From assembly GCF_003347635.1 (NCBI RefSeq), contig NZ_QDFY01000015.1, positions 1-64,000 on the forward strand: a stretch of DNA of 64,000 nt, written 5' to 3'. The notes beneath the pieces are model-generated. The model made no database searches, was not told where the DNA came from, and saw nothing but the letters and a program-made list of their open reading frames with translations. Made by a program: the position numbers and the translations under genes. Below are positions 54,037-62,799 of this stretch, piece by piece. This DNA comes from Sphingosinicella terrae (lineage in GTDB: Bacteria > Pseudomonadota > Alphaproteobacteria > Sphingomonadales > Sphingomonadaceae). How positions within the stretch are numbered: position 1 is the first letter of the stretch; every line of letters begins with the position of its first letter.

Positions 54037-54591
54037 CTATCGCTCCTGTCGACTCCAGGCGAGGCTGGGGCTTGATCCCGTCCAGCGCTTGAATGCGCGG
54101 GAGAAGGCGGCCGGATCGGAAAATCCGAGCCGGTAGGCGACCTCCTTCACGGAAGCGTCCTTCTCGCGCAGCAGGCGCAGGGCCAATCGCCGCCGTAGCC
54201 GCTCCACGACCTGCTCGAACGTCGTGTTCTCGGCCTTCAGCCGGCGATACAGCGTCTGGCGGCTGCAGCCCAATTCCCGCGCGACGGCCTCGATGCGGAC
54301 GCCGCCCGCTTCGAGCAGCGGCTCGACGCTGGCTTCCACCCTGCGGGTGAATGGGCCGATGCCGATCCCGGCCTGGGCTTCGATCGCCTTGGCGAGGTCG
54401 CCGAGGCGGGAAAGCAGGCCACGCGCGCGATTCGTCGGCTTCGGACGCTCCGCGATCATCGCGCCCGCCCTGTGGCCGAGGCCCCGCCACTGGTGGAGGA
54501 TACAGGAGTCGCGCCGGCCGCAATCGCCGCAGGCGCCCTCCAACATCTGGTCGATGCAACCGGCGATCATGACTTTGGCCCCCCGGATCAT
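54037..54591 (-). CDS. AraC-family HTH regulator, short form
   Basis: The 184-residue protein is mostly an AraC double HTH: IEAVARELGCSRQTLYRRLK, then LALRLLREKDASVKEVAYRL, FSDPAAFSRAFKRWTGSSP. The N-terminal third is short and has a cysteine cluster (CIDQMLEGACGDCGRRDSC) that could bind metal, instead of the usual sensor domain. It is divergent from the haloperoxidase-like gene 76 bases away. A truncated AraC relative or a redox/metal-sensing form are both possible. Confidence 0.75.
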   Translation of the reverse strand: MIRGAKVMIAGCIDQMLEGACGDCGRRDSCILHQWRGLGHRAGAMIAERPKPTNRARGLLSRLGDLAKAIEAQAGIGIGPFTRRVEASVEPLLEAGGVRIEAVARELGCSRQTLYRRLKAENTTFEQVVERLRRRLALRLLREKDASVKEVAYRLGFSDPAAFSRAFKRWTGSSPSLAWSRQER

Positions 54592-54667
54592 GTTCCTGGG
54601 TGTGTTGCTTCAATAATACTCCTGTTCCGGGGAGGCGCAAGCCCGCGCCTTCGTAAGGGAGGAAAGC

Positions 54668-55906
54668 ATGAGAAGGGCTATCGGACTGCTCGCCGCCACG
54701 GTGGCGCTGATTGCTGCTCGGCCGGCTGCCGCTGACAGCGTGACGGACTGGATGGAAGTTGCGAACCGCTACTACCTCGCCGGCCAGGCCGCCCGCGGGC
54801 CGCGGTCTCCCGAGACCGAGCGGGCGAGCAGCCGGGTCGCGCTCGCCATGTTCGAGGCGGTGAATGCGATCGACCGCCGCTACCAATCCTATCTGGGTCT
54901 CGCCCCGGCCGACGCAGGCGCGTCGCAGGATGCGGCCGCCGTCACCGCCGCTTACCGGGTGCTGCTCCACCATTATCCGGCGCAGCGGACGGCGATCGAG
55001 GAAAGCCATGCCCTCGCCATGGCCGCCATTCCGGACGACCCCGCTCGGACGGGGGGAATCGCGGTCGGCGAAGTCGCGGCCGCTGCCGCCCTCCAGGCCG
55101 GCGGGGTCGATCCGGCGATTGCGCAGCGCCCCTACCGGCCGCGGACGCGCCCGGGCGAATGGGTCGCGACGGCGCTGCCGTCGCTCGAGCCCTATTGGGC
55201 CACCCTTCGGCCATGGGTGGCGTCGAGCACGGACTCGCTGCAGCCTCCGCCGCCGCCGCCGCTCGCCAGCGAGCGGTGGGCGCGCGACTATGAGGAGGTC
55301 AGGCGACTCGGCGGACGCGACAGCCGCGAGCGCAGCGCGCACCAGACCTTGGTCGCGCGCTACCGGCAAGCCGGCGACGTGATGCCGGCGCTTCGCCAGG
55401 TGAGCGACATGCCGGGGCGGACCAGGGTACGGAATGCGCGCATGTTCGCCCTCTACCAGATGGCCTTCGACGATGCGGTCCAGGCCATGGTGGTCGCCAA
55501 GCTTCATCACGATTTCTGGCGCCCGATCACGGCCATCCGCAACGGCGCGGAAGACGGCAACGACGCCACGCCGGCCGACGCGGAATGGCTGCCGCTGCTG
55601 GCGACGCCTAACTTCCCCGAATATCCGTGCGGCCATTGCACCGTCGCCGGCACCGTCGCCGAACTGATGACGGCGGAGACCGGCGTCAGCCCGCCCGGCG
55701 GCGTCCGGATAGCCTCTCAGTTGAGTCCCGACGCCGCGGTCCAGACTTTCCCGAGCTGGAATGCCTGGGCGCAGGAAGTGTCCGATTCTCGCATCTACGG
55801 GGGCGTCCATTACCGCTTCTCCAACGAGGCTGGCGAGCAGATCGGGCGCCGGGCGGCGCGGATGGCGCTGGAGCGGGCGCTTCGCCCGCTGCCGCCGGCA
55901 CGCTGA
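54668..55906 (+). CDS. Vanadium-haloperoxidase/PAP2-type secreted enzyme
   Basis: The 412-residue protein has a signal peptide (GLLAATVALIAARPAAA) and the phosphate/vanadate-site motifs of the family in order: KLHHDFWRP, PEYPCGHCT and SRIYGGVHYRFSNE. In the usual pattern the middle motif is PSGH and the last ends in D; here the Ser is Cys and the Asp is Asn. Family members are haloperoxidases or acid phosphatases. The changes make the activity uncertain. It is divergent from the AraC-type gene. Confidence 0.8.
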   Translation: MRRAIGLLAATVALIAARPAAADSVTDWMEVANRYYLAGQAARGPRSPETERASSRVALAMFEAVNAIDRRYQSYLGLAPADAGASQDAAAVTAAYRVLLHHYPAQRTAIEESHALAMAAIPDDPARTGGIAVGEVAAAAALQAGGVDPAIAQRPYRPRTRPGEWVATALPSLEPYWATLRPWVASSTDSLQPPPPPPLASERWARDYEEVRRLGGRDSRERSAHQTLVARYRQAGDVMPALRQVSDMPGRTRVRNARMFALYQMAFDDAVQAMVVAKLHHDFWRPITAIRNGAEDGNDATPADAEWLPLLATPNFPEYPCGHCTVAGTVAELMTAETGVSPPGGVRIASQLSPDAAVQTFPSWNAWAQEVSDSRIYGGVHYRFSNEAGEQIGRRAARMALERALRPLPPAR

Positions 55907-55974
55907 ACCGGCGCCGGGCTCCGGCAGCCCGTGATCCAGCGGTCGAGTCGGGCGGACAGCGTTCCGAAGAGGCT

Positions 55975-56709
55975 TCAGTCGAGCGCAGGCACCGGATTGG
56001 GGAGACTCGGCGCTGCCGGCGCCGGCTCGCCGCGGGCGAAGGGGCTGAGCCCGAGCCAGTCCTGCATGGTCCCGGCGAGGCCGGCATCGCCGATCAGCAT
56101 CACCCGCCCCTGCGAAACCGCCTCGCGCACCGTCTCGACGCCCATCCAGACCGCCGTCATCGTCCTGAGGTCGGTGACGACATAGAGATCGACGTCGAAC
56201 CCGGGATCGATCAGGCAAAGGTCGGGCGGACCGTCCTCGTCGACGATGAGCCACCAGAGCCGCTCCTCGTCCGGCTGCTCGGGATATTGGAACTGGATCA
56301 CTTGCCGCTGACCCGTGAGCGGCGAGAGCATCAGGTTGCGGCGCATGTCCCACATCAAAAGGGTGCCGTCGAGCCGCTGCAGCGACAGCTCCGATCTCAC
56401 CCAGCGCTGGCCCCAGCGCCCGAACGCCTCGACCAGCGGCCCCAGTTCGGCGCCGGCATCGGTGAGCGCATATTCGTGGATCCCAGGATCGGTGCGGGAG
56501 GCGACACGGCAGACGATGCCGGCACTCTCCAGCTCCTTGAGTCGCTGCGAAAGCAAAGCCGGCGACATGCGAGGTACCCCGCGGCGAAGCTCGTTGAACC
56601 GGGTCGAACCGGCGAGCAGCTCGCGCAGGATCAGGATCGTCCAGCGGGTGCAAAGCAGCTCGGCCGCCATCGCGACCGGACAGAATTGACTGTAGCTGCG
56701 CTCGCCCAT
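55975..56709 (-). CDS. HxlR-family regulator with a C-terminal sterol-carrier-like domain
   Basis: The 244-residue protein has the HxlR winged helix (SQFCPVAMAAELLCTRWTIL, LRELLAGSTRFNELRRGVPRM, LLSQRLKELESAGIV), with Cys10 in the usual place. The last 100 residues (LCLIDPGFDVDLYVVTDLRT, MLIGDAGLAGTMQDWLGLSP) look like the SCP2-type domain found in some HxlR proteins. It is divergent from an acyl-CoA dehydrogenase gene, which it may regulate. The start used is MGERSYSQF; an ATG four codons upstream exists. Confidence 0.88.
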   Translation of the reverse strand: MGERSYSQFCPVAMAAELLCTRWTILILRELLAGSTRFNELRRGVPRMSPALLSQRLKELESAGIVCRVASRTDPGIHEYALTDAGAELGPLVEAFGRWGQRWVRSELSLQRLDGTLLMWDMRRNLMLSPLTGQRQVIQFQYPEQPDEERLWWLIVDEDGPPDLCLIDPGFDVDLYVVTDLRTMTAVWMGVETVREAVSQGRVMLIGDAGLAGTMQDWLGLSPFARGEPAPAAPSLPNPVPALD

Positions 56710-56889
56710 GACACGCCTCACTGGACCTCCAGTCTACGCCCGCCCGGACCCGGTGACCAGTTCAGTTTCCATACCGGCGGAGTTCAGTTGCTGAACTAGC
56801 CGTGGGCCGGAGCGGCGACCATGATCTGCGGCACGGGGGCTTGAGAGTCGACATGCGCCGAGGCGCGCGCGACAAGAAGGAGCCGATTG

Positions 56890-58068
56890 ATGTCGATTAC
56901 AAACGGTCTGGCGCTGCCGGCGCTGGAATGCGGACTTGCCGAAGCCGCGGAAGGAGGCGCCGTGGACTGGATGGCGGCAGCAGAGCGGGTCGCCGCCGAG
57001 GCCGAAATCGAGGCAGCGGCGCATGACGAAACGGACCGCTTCGTCGCCGAGGGCTATTCGCGGCTGAAGGCCGCAGGCCTGTTCAAGGCGCTGGTGCCGG
57101 TCGAGCTGGGCGGCGGCGGTGCCGACTATCGCGATATTGCCGGCTGCATCCGGCGAATCGGCGTCGCCTGCGGGTCCACTGCGCTCGCTTTCTCGATGCA
57201 CTGCCACCTCGTCGCCGTCGCGGCCTGGCGGTGGCGTCACCAGGGGGCACCGACGGACGGCCTGCTGAAACGGGTCGCGAACGAGGATCTGGTGCTGGTC
57301 TCGAGCGGCGGCTCGGACTGGCTGCCGAGCGGCGGCACCGCGGTGAAGGTCGGAGGCGGCTATCGCATCACCGCACGCAAGCCCTTCTCCAGCGGCAGCC
57401 CGTTCGGCGACCTCTTGGTGACCAGCGCTGTCGATGAGACGGCAGAGGATGGACCGACGGTTCTCCATTTCGCCGTTCCGATCGAGGCGCCAGGCGTGCG
57501 GCGGATCGACACCTGGCGGACGCTGGGCATGCGCGGCACCGGCTCGCACGACATCCTGCTCGAAGGCGTGTTCGTGCCCGACGCCGCCATTTCGGGACGG
57601 CGCCCGCAGGGGAAATGGCATCCCTTGTTCCACGCCATTGCCATGCTCGCCTTTCCGCTCATCTACTCGACCTATGTCGGCGTCGCCGAAGGCGCGCGGC
57701 GGCAGGCGATCGCCGCGGCACGCGGTCGCACCGGCGATCCCCACCTGCCCTACCTCGTCGGCGAGATGGAGAATGCCTTCGCTCTGGCCGAAATGGCCCT
57801 CGATCGGATGATCGCCGATGCCGCGACGGCAGTCCCGGGCCCCGAGACGACCAGCCGTGCCATGATCGGGCGCACGCTCGTCGCCCAGGGCGCGATCGCC
57901 GCGGTCGAAAAGGCGATGGAGGTGGCCGGCGGCCCCGGTTTCTATCGCGCCTTCGGCCTCGAGCGCGCCTGGCGCGATGTCCAGGGCGCGCGCTACCACC
58001 CGCTCCAGGAGAAACCGCAGGCGGCCCTTTCCGGCCGGGTGGCGCTCGGTTGGGACATCGACGGATAA
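56890..58068 (+). CDS. Acyl-CoA dehydrogenase-family flavoprotein
   Basis: The 392-residue protein has the family fold: N-terminal helices (GYSRLKAAGLFKALVPVELGG), a beta middle domain (SSGGSDWLPSGGTAVKVGGG, RITARKPFSSGSPFGDLLV, TLGMRGTGSHDILLEGVFVP) and the C-terminal helical bundle. The SSGGSDWLP and FSSG wording resembles the two-component flavin monooxygenase branch (HsaA/DszC-like) as much as true acyl-CoA dehydrogenases; I cannot decide. AAGAAGGAG precedes the ATG. It is divergent from the HxlR gene. Confidence 0.85.
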   Translation: MSITNGLALPALECGLAEAAEGGAVDWMAAAERVAAEAEIEAAAHDETDRFVAEGYSRLKAAGLFKALVPVELGGGGADYRDIAGCIRRIGVACGSTALAFSMHCHLVAVAAWRWRHQGAPTDGLLKRVANEDLVLVSSGGSDWLPSGGTAVKVGGGYRITARKPFSSGSPFGDLLVTSAVDETAEDGPTVLHFAVPIEAPGVRRIDTWRTLGMRGTGSHDILLEGVFVPDAAISGRRPQGKWHPLFHAIAMLAFPLIYSTYVGVAEGARRQAIAAARGRTGDPHLPYLVGEMENAFALAEMALDRMIADAATAVPGPETTSRAMIGRTLVAQGAIAAVEKAMEVAGGPGFYRAFGLERAWRDVQGARYHPLQEKPQAALSGRVALGWDIDG

Positions 58069-58086
58069 ACAGGGAAAGAGGGATCC

Positions 58087-58620
58087 TCAGCCTCGCCGGC
58101 GCCACTGCTCCCGCGTCTGGCCCCAGACGTCGACTCGAAAGCTCTCATAGGGCGCCGGCAGGCTGCCGGCGCCCCGATTGGCGGAGCCGAGCCGCCGCGC
58201 GACGGCGATCGATCCGGCATTCTCCGGATCGATCGTGTGGATGACATCGGTCCAGCCGAGATGGTCGAAGGCCCAGTCCATCGCTCGGGCGGCGCCCTCG
58301 GTGGCATAGCCCCTGCCCCAGGCGTCGCGGCGGAGGCCCCAGCCGACCTCGGTGCCGGGCCAGCCTTCCGGCTGCCAGGGGCCGAGACGGCCGATCCAGC
58401 GGCCGCTCGCCTTCTCGATCACCGAGAACATGCCGAAGCCCTTGAGCGACCAGGAACCGGTCATCGCCGCCATCGCCCGCCAGGCTGCCGCACGCGGCAT
58501 TGTTCCGCCGATGAACCGGGCGGCCTCCTCGTCGCCGAACAGAGCCGACCAGCCGTCGAGATCCTCCTCGATCGGCGGGCGCAGGATCAGCCGCTCGGTC
58601 TCCAGGGTTGGACCGAGCAT
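58087..58620 (-). CDS. GNAT-family N-acetyltransferase (RimJ/RimL-like)
   Basis: The 177-residue protein starts MLGPTLETERLILRPPIEED, the classical beginning of the RimJ/RimL group, and has WGLRRDAWGRGYATEGARA-like acetyl-CoA loop residues (WGLRRDAWGRGYATEGAAR) and HTIDPENAGSIAVARRLGS. It probably acetylates a protein N terminus or a small molecule. It lies five bases downstream of a chorismate mutase gene and is likely co-transcribed. Confidence 0.88.
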   Translation of the reverse strand: MLGPTLETERLILRPPIEEDLDGWSALFGDEEAARFIGGTMPRAAAWRAMAAMTGSWSLKGFGMFSVIEKASGRWIGRLGPWQPEGWPGTEVGWGLRRDAWGRGYATEGAARAMDWAFDHLGWTDVIHTIDPENAGSIAVARRLGSANRGAGSLPAPYESFRVDVWGQTREQWRRRG

Positions 58621-58625
58621 GTCGC

Positions 58626-58952
58626 TCAATCCGTAGCGGCCGCGGAAGCGCGATCGTCGTAGCGCTCCAGCTCGTACGCGATCGACGCTTCGATAAGCCG
58701 CTCGTACAGCTCCGCCGCGACCTCCGCCGGCACGCCGTTCGCGGCGGCATGGCCGGCCACGTTGCCGAGGACTTCCGCTTTTCGGCCGTCGTCGCGGATC
58801 TTGTCGCGGCCCGGTTTGATCCGGGCGGCCGCCTCCATGAATCGGAAGCGTTCGCCGATCAGGGTCAGGATCTCGCGGTCGATCTGATCGATGCCGGCAC
58901 GCACGTCGAGCATGGTGCGACAGAGATTGGGCGGCTTTCTGTGATCGAGCAT
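58626..58952 (-). CDS. AroQ-type chorismate mutase-family protein
   Basis: The 108-residue helical protein has DVRAGIDQIDREILTLIGERF and RFMEAAARIKPGRDKIRD, with the Arg and Lys of the AroQ/PchB active site. It would rearrange chorismate to prephenate, or act as an isochorismate pyruvate lyase. I chose the ATG of MLDHRKPPN. It is the first gene of a two-gene unit with the acetyltransferase. Confidence 0.85.
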   Translation of the reverse strand: MLDHRKPPNLCRTMLDVRAGIDQIDREILTLIGERFRFMEAAARIKPGRDKIRDDGRKAEVLGNVAGHAAANGVPAEVAAELYERLIEASIAYELERYDDRASAAATD

Positions 58953-59028
58953 GGTGCTCTCTACCGCCGTCGCGCACGCTGTCCAGCGGTCGCGACGGCG
59001 CCGGCACCGTCGTCCCGTGTCAGGACGG

Positions 59029-59280
59029 TTAGCCGCGTCCGGAAAGATAGCGCTCAAGATCGTCGCTGCCGCCGATGCGCGCGTCGTCGATGAAGATGAG
59101 CGGGGTCGTATCGATTCCGTGCTCGACCTTGAACGCCTCGACCTCGTCCCGGCTCGAGAGAATCCGGTCTTCGACGGCGAAGCCGTTCTGCTCGAGCAGC
59201 TGGCGGGCGCGCACGCCGAAAGGACAGGTGTGGTCGGCGAGGACCATGCGATAGAGCGTGGCGCGGGGGTTGTCGGCCAT
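59029..59280 (-). CDS. Glutaredoxin-like protein with CPFG active site
   Basis: The 83-residue protein has the thioredoxin fold of glutaredoxins: ADHTCPFGVRARQLLEQNG, DTTPLIFIDDARIGGSDDL. The active site is C-P-F-G, so the second cysteine of the CPYC type is missing; a monothiol mechanism or a glutathione S-transferase-like role is likely. It lies upstream of the chorismate mutase gene in the same direction. Confidence 0.85.
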   Translation of the reverse strand: MADNPRATLYRMVLADHTCPFGVRARQLLEQNGFAVEDRILSSRDEVEAFKVEHGIDTTPLIFIDDARIGGSDDLERYLSGRG

Positions 59281-59466
59281 GAAAAGTCCTTTCTTTGCGG
59301 TGAGTTGCACGCGGGTGAGGTAAACGGCGGCGGGCGCCGCGGCGTTCCGGGGGCTGTTCCGAAAAAATGCGGGCCTCGCCCTGGTCCGGTCCGGACGACG
59401 CCAGGACCCTTGCGTCGGCGCGACCGGCATCCGAAGAACGCCCGTCATCACCAGCCGGAGCGCGAC

Positions 59467-60720
59467 ATGAGCTTTCCCATCGATCAGGTGCGCGCGGAAT
59501 TCCCCGCCCTCGCCGTCCAGGAAGCGGGCGGGGCGCGCATCTACTTCGACGCGCCCGGCGGCACCCAGGCCTGTCGCCGGGCGATCGACGCCATGGCAGG
59601 CCATCTCGCTTTGGGCACCGCCAATGCCGGCGGCGCCTTTGCCGTCTCCGTCGAGACCGACGCGATGAGCGAGCGGGCGCATGCGGCCGCGGCTGATCTG
59701 CTCGGCGGCGAGGCCGGGGAGATCGCCTTCGGTCCGAACATGACCTCGCTGACCCTGTCGGTATCGCGGTCGCTGGCGCGGGACTGGCGGGCGGGGGACG
59801 AGATCGTCCTGAGCCGCCTCGATCATGATGCCAATGTCTGGCCTTGGGTCATGGCGGCGGAGGACCGCGACGTGACGGTCCGATGGCTCGACCTCGATCC
59901 AGCGGACGGGACGTTGCGGCTCGACCAGCTGCCGGGGCTGGTGGGCCCGCGCACCCGCCTCGTCGCCTTCGGCGGGGCAAGCAACGCGCTCGGCACCCTC
60001 AACGACATCGCCGAGATCGTTCGCCTCGTGAAGGCCGGATCGGAGGCGATCGTCTTCGTGGATGCGGTCCAGTCGGTGCCGCACGTTCCGACCGACGTGC
60101 GTGCGCTCGGCTGCGACCTCCTCGCCTGCTCGCCCTATAAGTTCTTCGGGCCGCATCAGGGCATACTCTGGGGTCGTGCGGAGCTGATGAAGACGCTCGA
60201 GGCCTACAAGGTTCGTCCGGCCTCGACCGAGCCGCCGGCGGTCCGCTTCGAGACCGGGACCCCGAGTTTCGAGGCTCAGGCCGGATTGCTCGGTACGATC
60301 GACTATCTGGAGTGGCTCGGCCGGGCGCTGGCGCCGACGCCTCCGGCCAGCCGCCGCGACGCGCTGCTCGCCGCCATGCAGGGCTGCGTCTCCTACGAGC
60401 GGATCCTTGGCGAGCATCTTCTCGACGGGCTACGGCAAATCGAGAGCGCGACCCTCTACGGACCGCCGACGATGGACGGCCGGGTCCCCACCTTCGCCTT
60501 CACGCTCGACGGCGTTCATCCGCGCGATGTCGCCGAGCGGCTGGCGCGCCATCGCATCCATGCCTGGTCAGGGCATTTCTATGCGATCGAGCCCGTGCGG
60601 CGGCTCGGCCTCTGGGAGAGCGGCGGCCTGGTTCGCGTCGGCCTCTGCCACTATTCCACCCTCGCCGAGGTCGAGCGCCTGCTCGATTGCCTCGCAGGCA
60701 TCGCGGCCGGCGGCGACTGA
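59467..60720 (+). CDS. Cysteine desulfurase-like class V aminotransferase (TIGR01976 type)
   Basis: The 417-residue PLP enzyme has IYFDAPGGTQACRRAIDAM, GEIAFGPNMTSLTL, EIVLSRLDHDANVWPWV, and the PLP lysine in LACSPYKFFGPHQGILWG. The sequence matches the cysteine-desulfurase-like subfamily with DAPGGTQ near the start. It may release sulfur from cysteine or act on another amino acid; no iron-sulfur gene is nearby. The start follows GGAGCGCGAC. Confidence 0.9.
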   Translation: MSFPIDQVRAEFPALAVQEAGGARIYFDAPGGTQACRRAIDAMAGHLALGTANAGGAFAVSVETDAMSERAHAAAADLLGGEAGEIAFGPNMTSLTLSVSRSLARDWRAGDEIVLSRLDHDANVWPWVMAAEDRDVTVRWLDLDPADGTLRLDQLPGLVGPRTRLVAFGGASNALGTLNDIAEIVRLVKAGSEAIVFVDAVQSVPHVPTDVRALGCDLLACSPYKFFGPHQGILWGRAELMKTLEAYKVRPASTEPPAVRFETGTPSFEAQAGLLGTIDYLEWLGRALAPTPPASRRDALLAAMQGCVSYERILGEHLLDGLRQIESATLYGPPTMDGRVPTFAFTLDGVHPRDVAERLARHRIHAWSGHFYAIEPVRRLGLWESGGLVRVGLCHYSTLAEVERLLDCLAGIAAGGD

Positions 60721-60907
60721 GGGTTCCCCGCCCGTCCGAATGACGGATTCGTCGCGCAGGCCGCGGATTCGTCGACCCCTCCAGCAGCTTCGTCGCAGCG
60801 CCGATTCCCGACGGAATCGGCGTGGCTAGGGGCCCCGGCACCGCGGCGATCCCGCCGCACGCTTCATCCGAAGCAGGTCCGAAGCCCAGAGAGCATAAGG
60901 GGTAGAA

Positions 60908-61486
60908 ATGAAACTGATTCATGTGCTTGCCGCCGCCGCGACGACCTTTGTCGCGACGCCCTCGATCGCCGCGCCGGTTGCCGGCGGCCGTGTCGAGGCG
61001 ATCATCGGCTGGGACAATAGCCAATTCGACGTCGACGAGTTCGGCTTCGGCGACGTCGATCGCGACGGCTTCCTCTACGGCATCCGCGCCGGCTACGATT
61101 TCGGTGTCAGCGACACCGTGTCCATCGGCGTCGATGCCGAGCTCACCGATTCGACCGCCGATGTCGACCTGGTCGACGGCAACGACTTCGCGGAAGTCAG
61201 CGTCGGTCGCGACATCTATCTCGGCGCACGCGTGACCGGCGCCGTGGCCGAGAATTTCAACCTCTACGGTATGCTCGGCTACACCAACACCCGCATCCGC
61301 GCCGACGCCCGCGTCGGGACCACGACGTTCAGCGATGCGGCCAATGCCGATGGCATCCGCGCCGGACTGGGCGGCCAATATTATGTGGCGAGCAACGTCT
61401 TCGTCGGTCTCGAATATCGTTATTCGAACTACGAAGCGGACTTTTCCCGCCATCAGGTCGCGGCCACGCTGGGCTTCCGCTTCTGA
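60908..61486 (+). CDS. Outer-membrane beta-barrel protein
   Basis: The 192-residue protein has a signal peptide (KLIHVLAAAATTFVATPSIA) and an eight-stranded OmpA/OmpW-like barrel pattern with alternate hydrophobic residues (FLYGIRAGYDFGVSDTVSIG, FNLYGMLGYTNTRI, GLGGQYYVASNVFVGLEYRY). It ends in a C-terminal aromatic strand GFRF, the usual BAM signal. Function unknown. A terminator follows. Confidence 0.88.
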   Translation: MKLIHVLAAAATTFVATPSIAAPVAGGRVEAIIGWDNSQFDVDEFGFGDVDRDGFLYGIRAGYDFGVSDTVSIGVDAELTDSTADVDLVDGNDFAEVSVGRDIYLGARVTGAVAENFNLYGMLGYTNTRIRADARVGTTTFSDAANADGIRAGLGGQYYVASNVFVGLEYRYSNYEADFSRHQVAATLGFRF

Positions 61487-61526
61487 GCGGACCGCCCGCA
61501 GCCTCGGCCTCGCGCCGGCAGGACAG

Positions 61527-61557
61527 GGGAGGCGCCGGCGACGGCGTCTCCCTTTTT
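61527..61557 (+). terminator. Intrinsic terminator after the beta-barrel gene
   Basis: An 11-bp stem with a GCGA loop (61527-61537 with 61542-61552) is followed by TTTTT, about 40 bases after the stop codon. Confidence 0.88.
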
Positions 61558-61576
61558 CATGCGCGGCCGCGCCGTC

Positions 61577-62683
61577 CTATTTCAGCAGCCCGGCGCTTCG
61601 GAGCGCCTCCTCGATCGTCTTCTGGACTCCTGAAGCCGCCGACAAGCCGGCGCCTGCGCCGCCGACGGGTGCCGCCGGCGCCTTGACCGTCGCCGGTCGG
61701 GCCGGACTGGCCTGTGGCTCGGGCGCGATCCCGAAGAAGGCGGCGATGGTGTCGGTCGAGCTGAGTCCGACGTCCAGCATGTGTGCGCCTACTTCACCCG
61801 ATTGTCCCTCTGCGGTTCCCGGATCGAGCGGGACGCCGTGCGCCATCCCCTCCAGCTCGTAATGCTCGACGAGGACCTTCCCGTCGGCACCCGTCCAGGC
61901 GCGGCGCGGATGCCCGGCGACGATGTCGTTGCGGCTCGGCTGCGGCGGCAGGCCGTGAACGTCCGTCCATTGCAGGACGATCGCATCGGCATTGCTCGCG
62001 ACGACGGTGCGGTCGGCATTGCCCTGCCAGACCTGGATGCGTGGCCAGGTTCCCCGGTGCGGGGATGCCCGCCGGATGCGGTCGCCCAGTTCCCGCGCGC
62101 CGCCGCGGGTGCGCCCGTTCATGCACTCGAAGGCTTCCGCCACACCGCTGGCGCAGCCATAAGCGACCCCGGCGATGATCGCGCCGGCCGCGAACGTCTC
62201 GGGATAGGTGGCGAGCATGACCGAAGCCATCGCGCCGCCGGCGGAGAGGCCGGTGACGAAGATGCGGTCCGGGTCGATATCGTGCGTTCTGCGCATCGCG
62301 TCGATCATCGCGCGAATCGAGGCCGCCTCGCCCATGCCGCGCTGGCTGTGATTGGCCGAGAACCAGTTGAAGCAGAGCATCGGATTGTTGTCGCGGCTCT
62401 GCTCCGGGAAGAGCAAGGCGAAGCCGTGCCGGTCGGCAAGGGCGGACCAGCCCGATCCCTGATCATATACCGCTGCATTTTGCGTGCACCCGTGAAGGAC
62501 GACGACCAGAGGCATCGACCCCTTGGCCGTCTCGGGCACGTGATAGCGGCCGGTGAGATGGCCGGGATTGTTGGCGAAGGGCCCCAGGTCCGTCAGGCGA
62601 TCCACCGAGGGCGCCCGTGGGGCGAAGGCGCTGTAGCCTTTCCGGCTCGGCCGGAGCCGCAGTCCTGGTCTGATCGAAGGCAT
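61577..62683 (-). CDS. PHB depolymerase-family esterase (LpqC-like)
   Basis: The 368-residue protein has the alpha/beta hydrolase blocks of the family: LVVVLHGCTQNAAVYDQGSG, FNWFSANHSQRGMGEAASI, nucleophile Ser in VTGLSAGGAMASV, Cys-rich VAYGCASGVAEAFECMNG, and the catalytic His in EGMAHGVPLDPG. No signal peptide is apparent, so it may be intracellular or exported by another route. Relatives act on poly-hydroxybutyrate, feruloyl or acetyl esters. Start chosen behind GGGAGCAG. Confidence 0.88.
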   Translation of the reverse strand: MPSIRPGLRLRPSRKGYSAFAPRAPSVDRLTDLGPFANNPGHLTGRYHVPETAKGSMPLVVVLHGCTQNAAVYDQGSGWSALADRHGFALLFPEQSRDNNPMLCFNWFSANHSQRGMGEAASIRAMIDAMRRTHDIDPDRIFVTGLSAGGAMASVMLATYPETFAAGAIIAGVAYGCASGVAEAFECMNGRTRGGARELGDRIRRASPHRGTWPRIQVWQGNADRTVVASNADAIVLQWTDVHGLPPQPSRNDIVAGHPRRAWTGADGKVLVEHYELEGMAHGVPLDPGTAEGQSGEVGAHMLDVGLSSTDTIAAFFGIAPEPQASPARPATVKAPAAPVGGAGAGLSAASGVQKTIEEALRSAGLLK

Positions 62684-62799
62684 ATTCTGCTCCCGCGGGC
62701 TGGAATCGACCCGCAAGGCCATAAAACCCTGGAGCGACTGATTTTGTTGCAGTGCAGCATAATTCGGATGGGCCGCACCGTCCAGCCTCGCCAGCAGGT

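Noticed and set aside
52747-54075. Long plus-strand frame overlapping the MFS gene
   Set aside because: Arg/Gly/Ala-rich composition without membrane pattern; it is the GC-driven shadow of the MFS frame.
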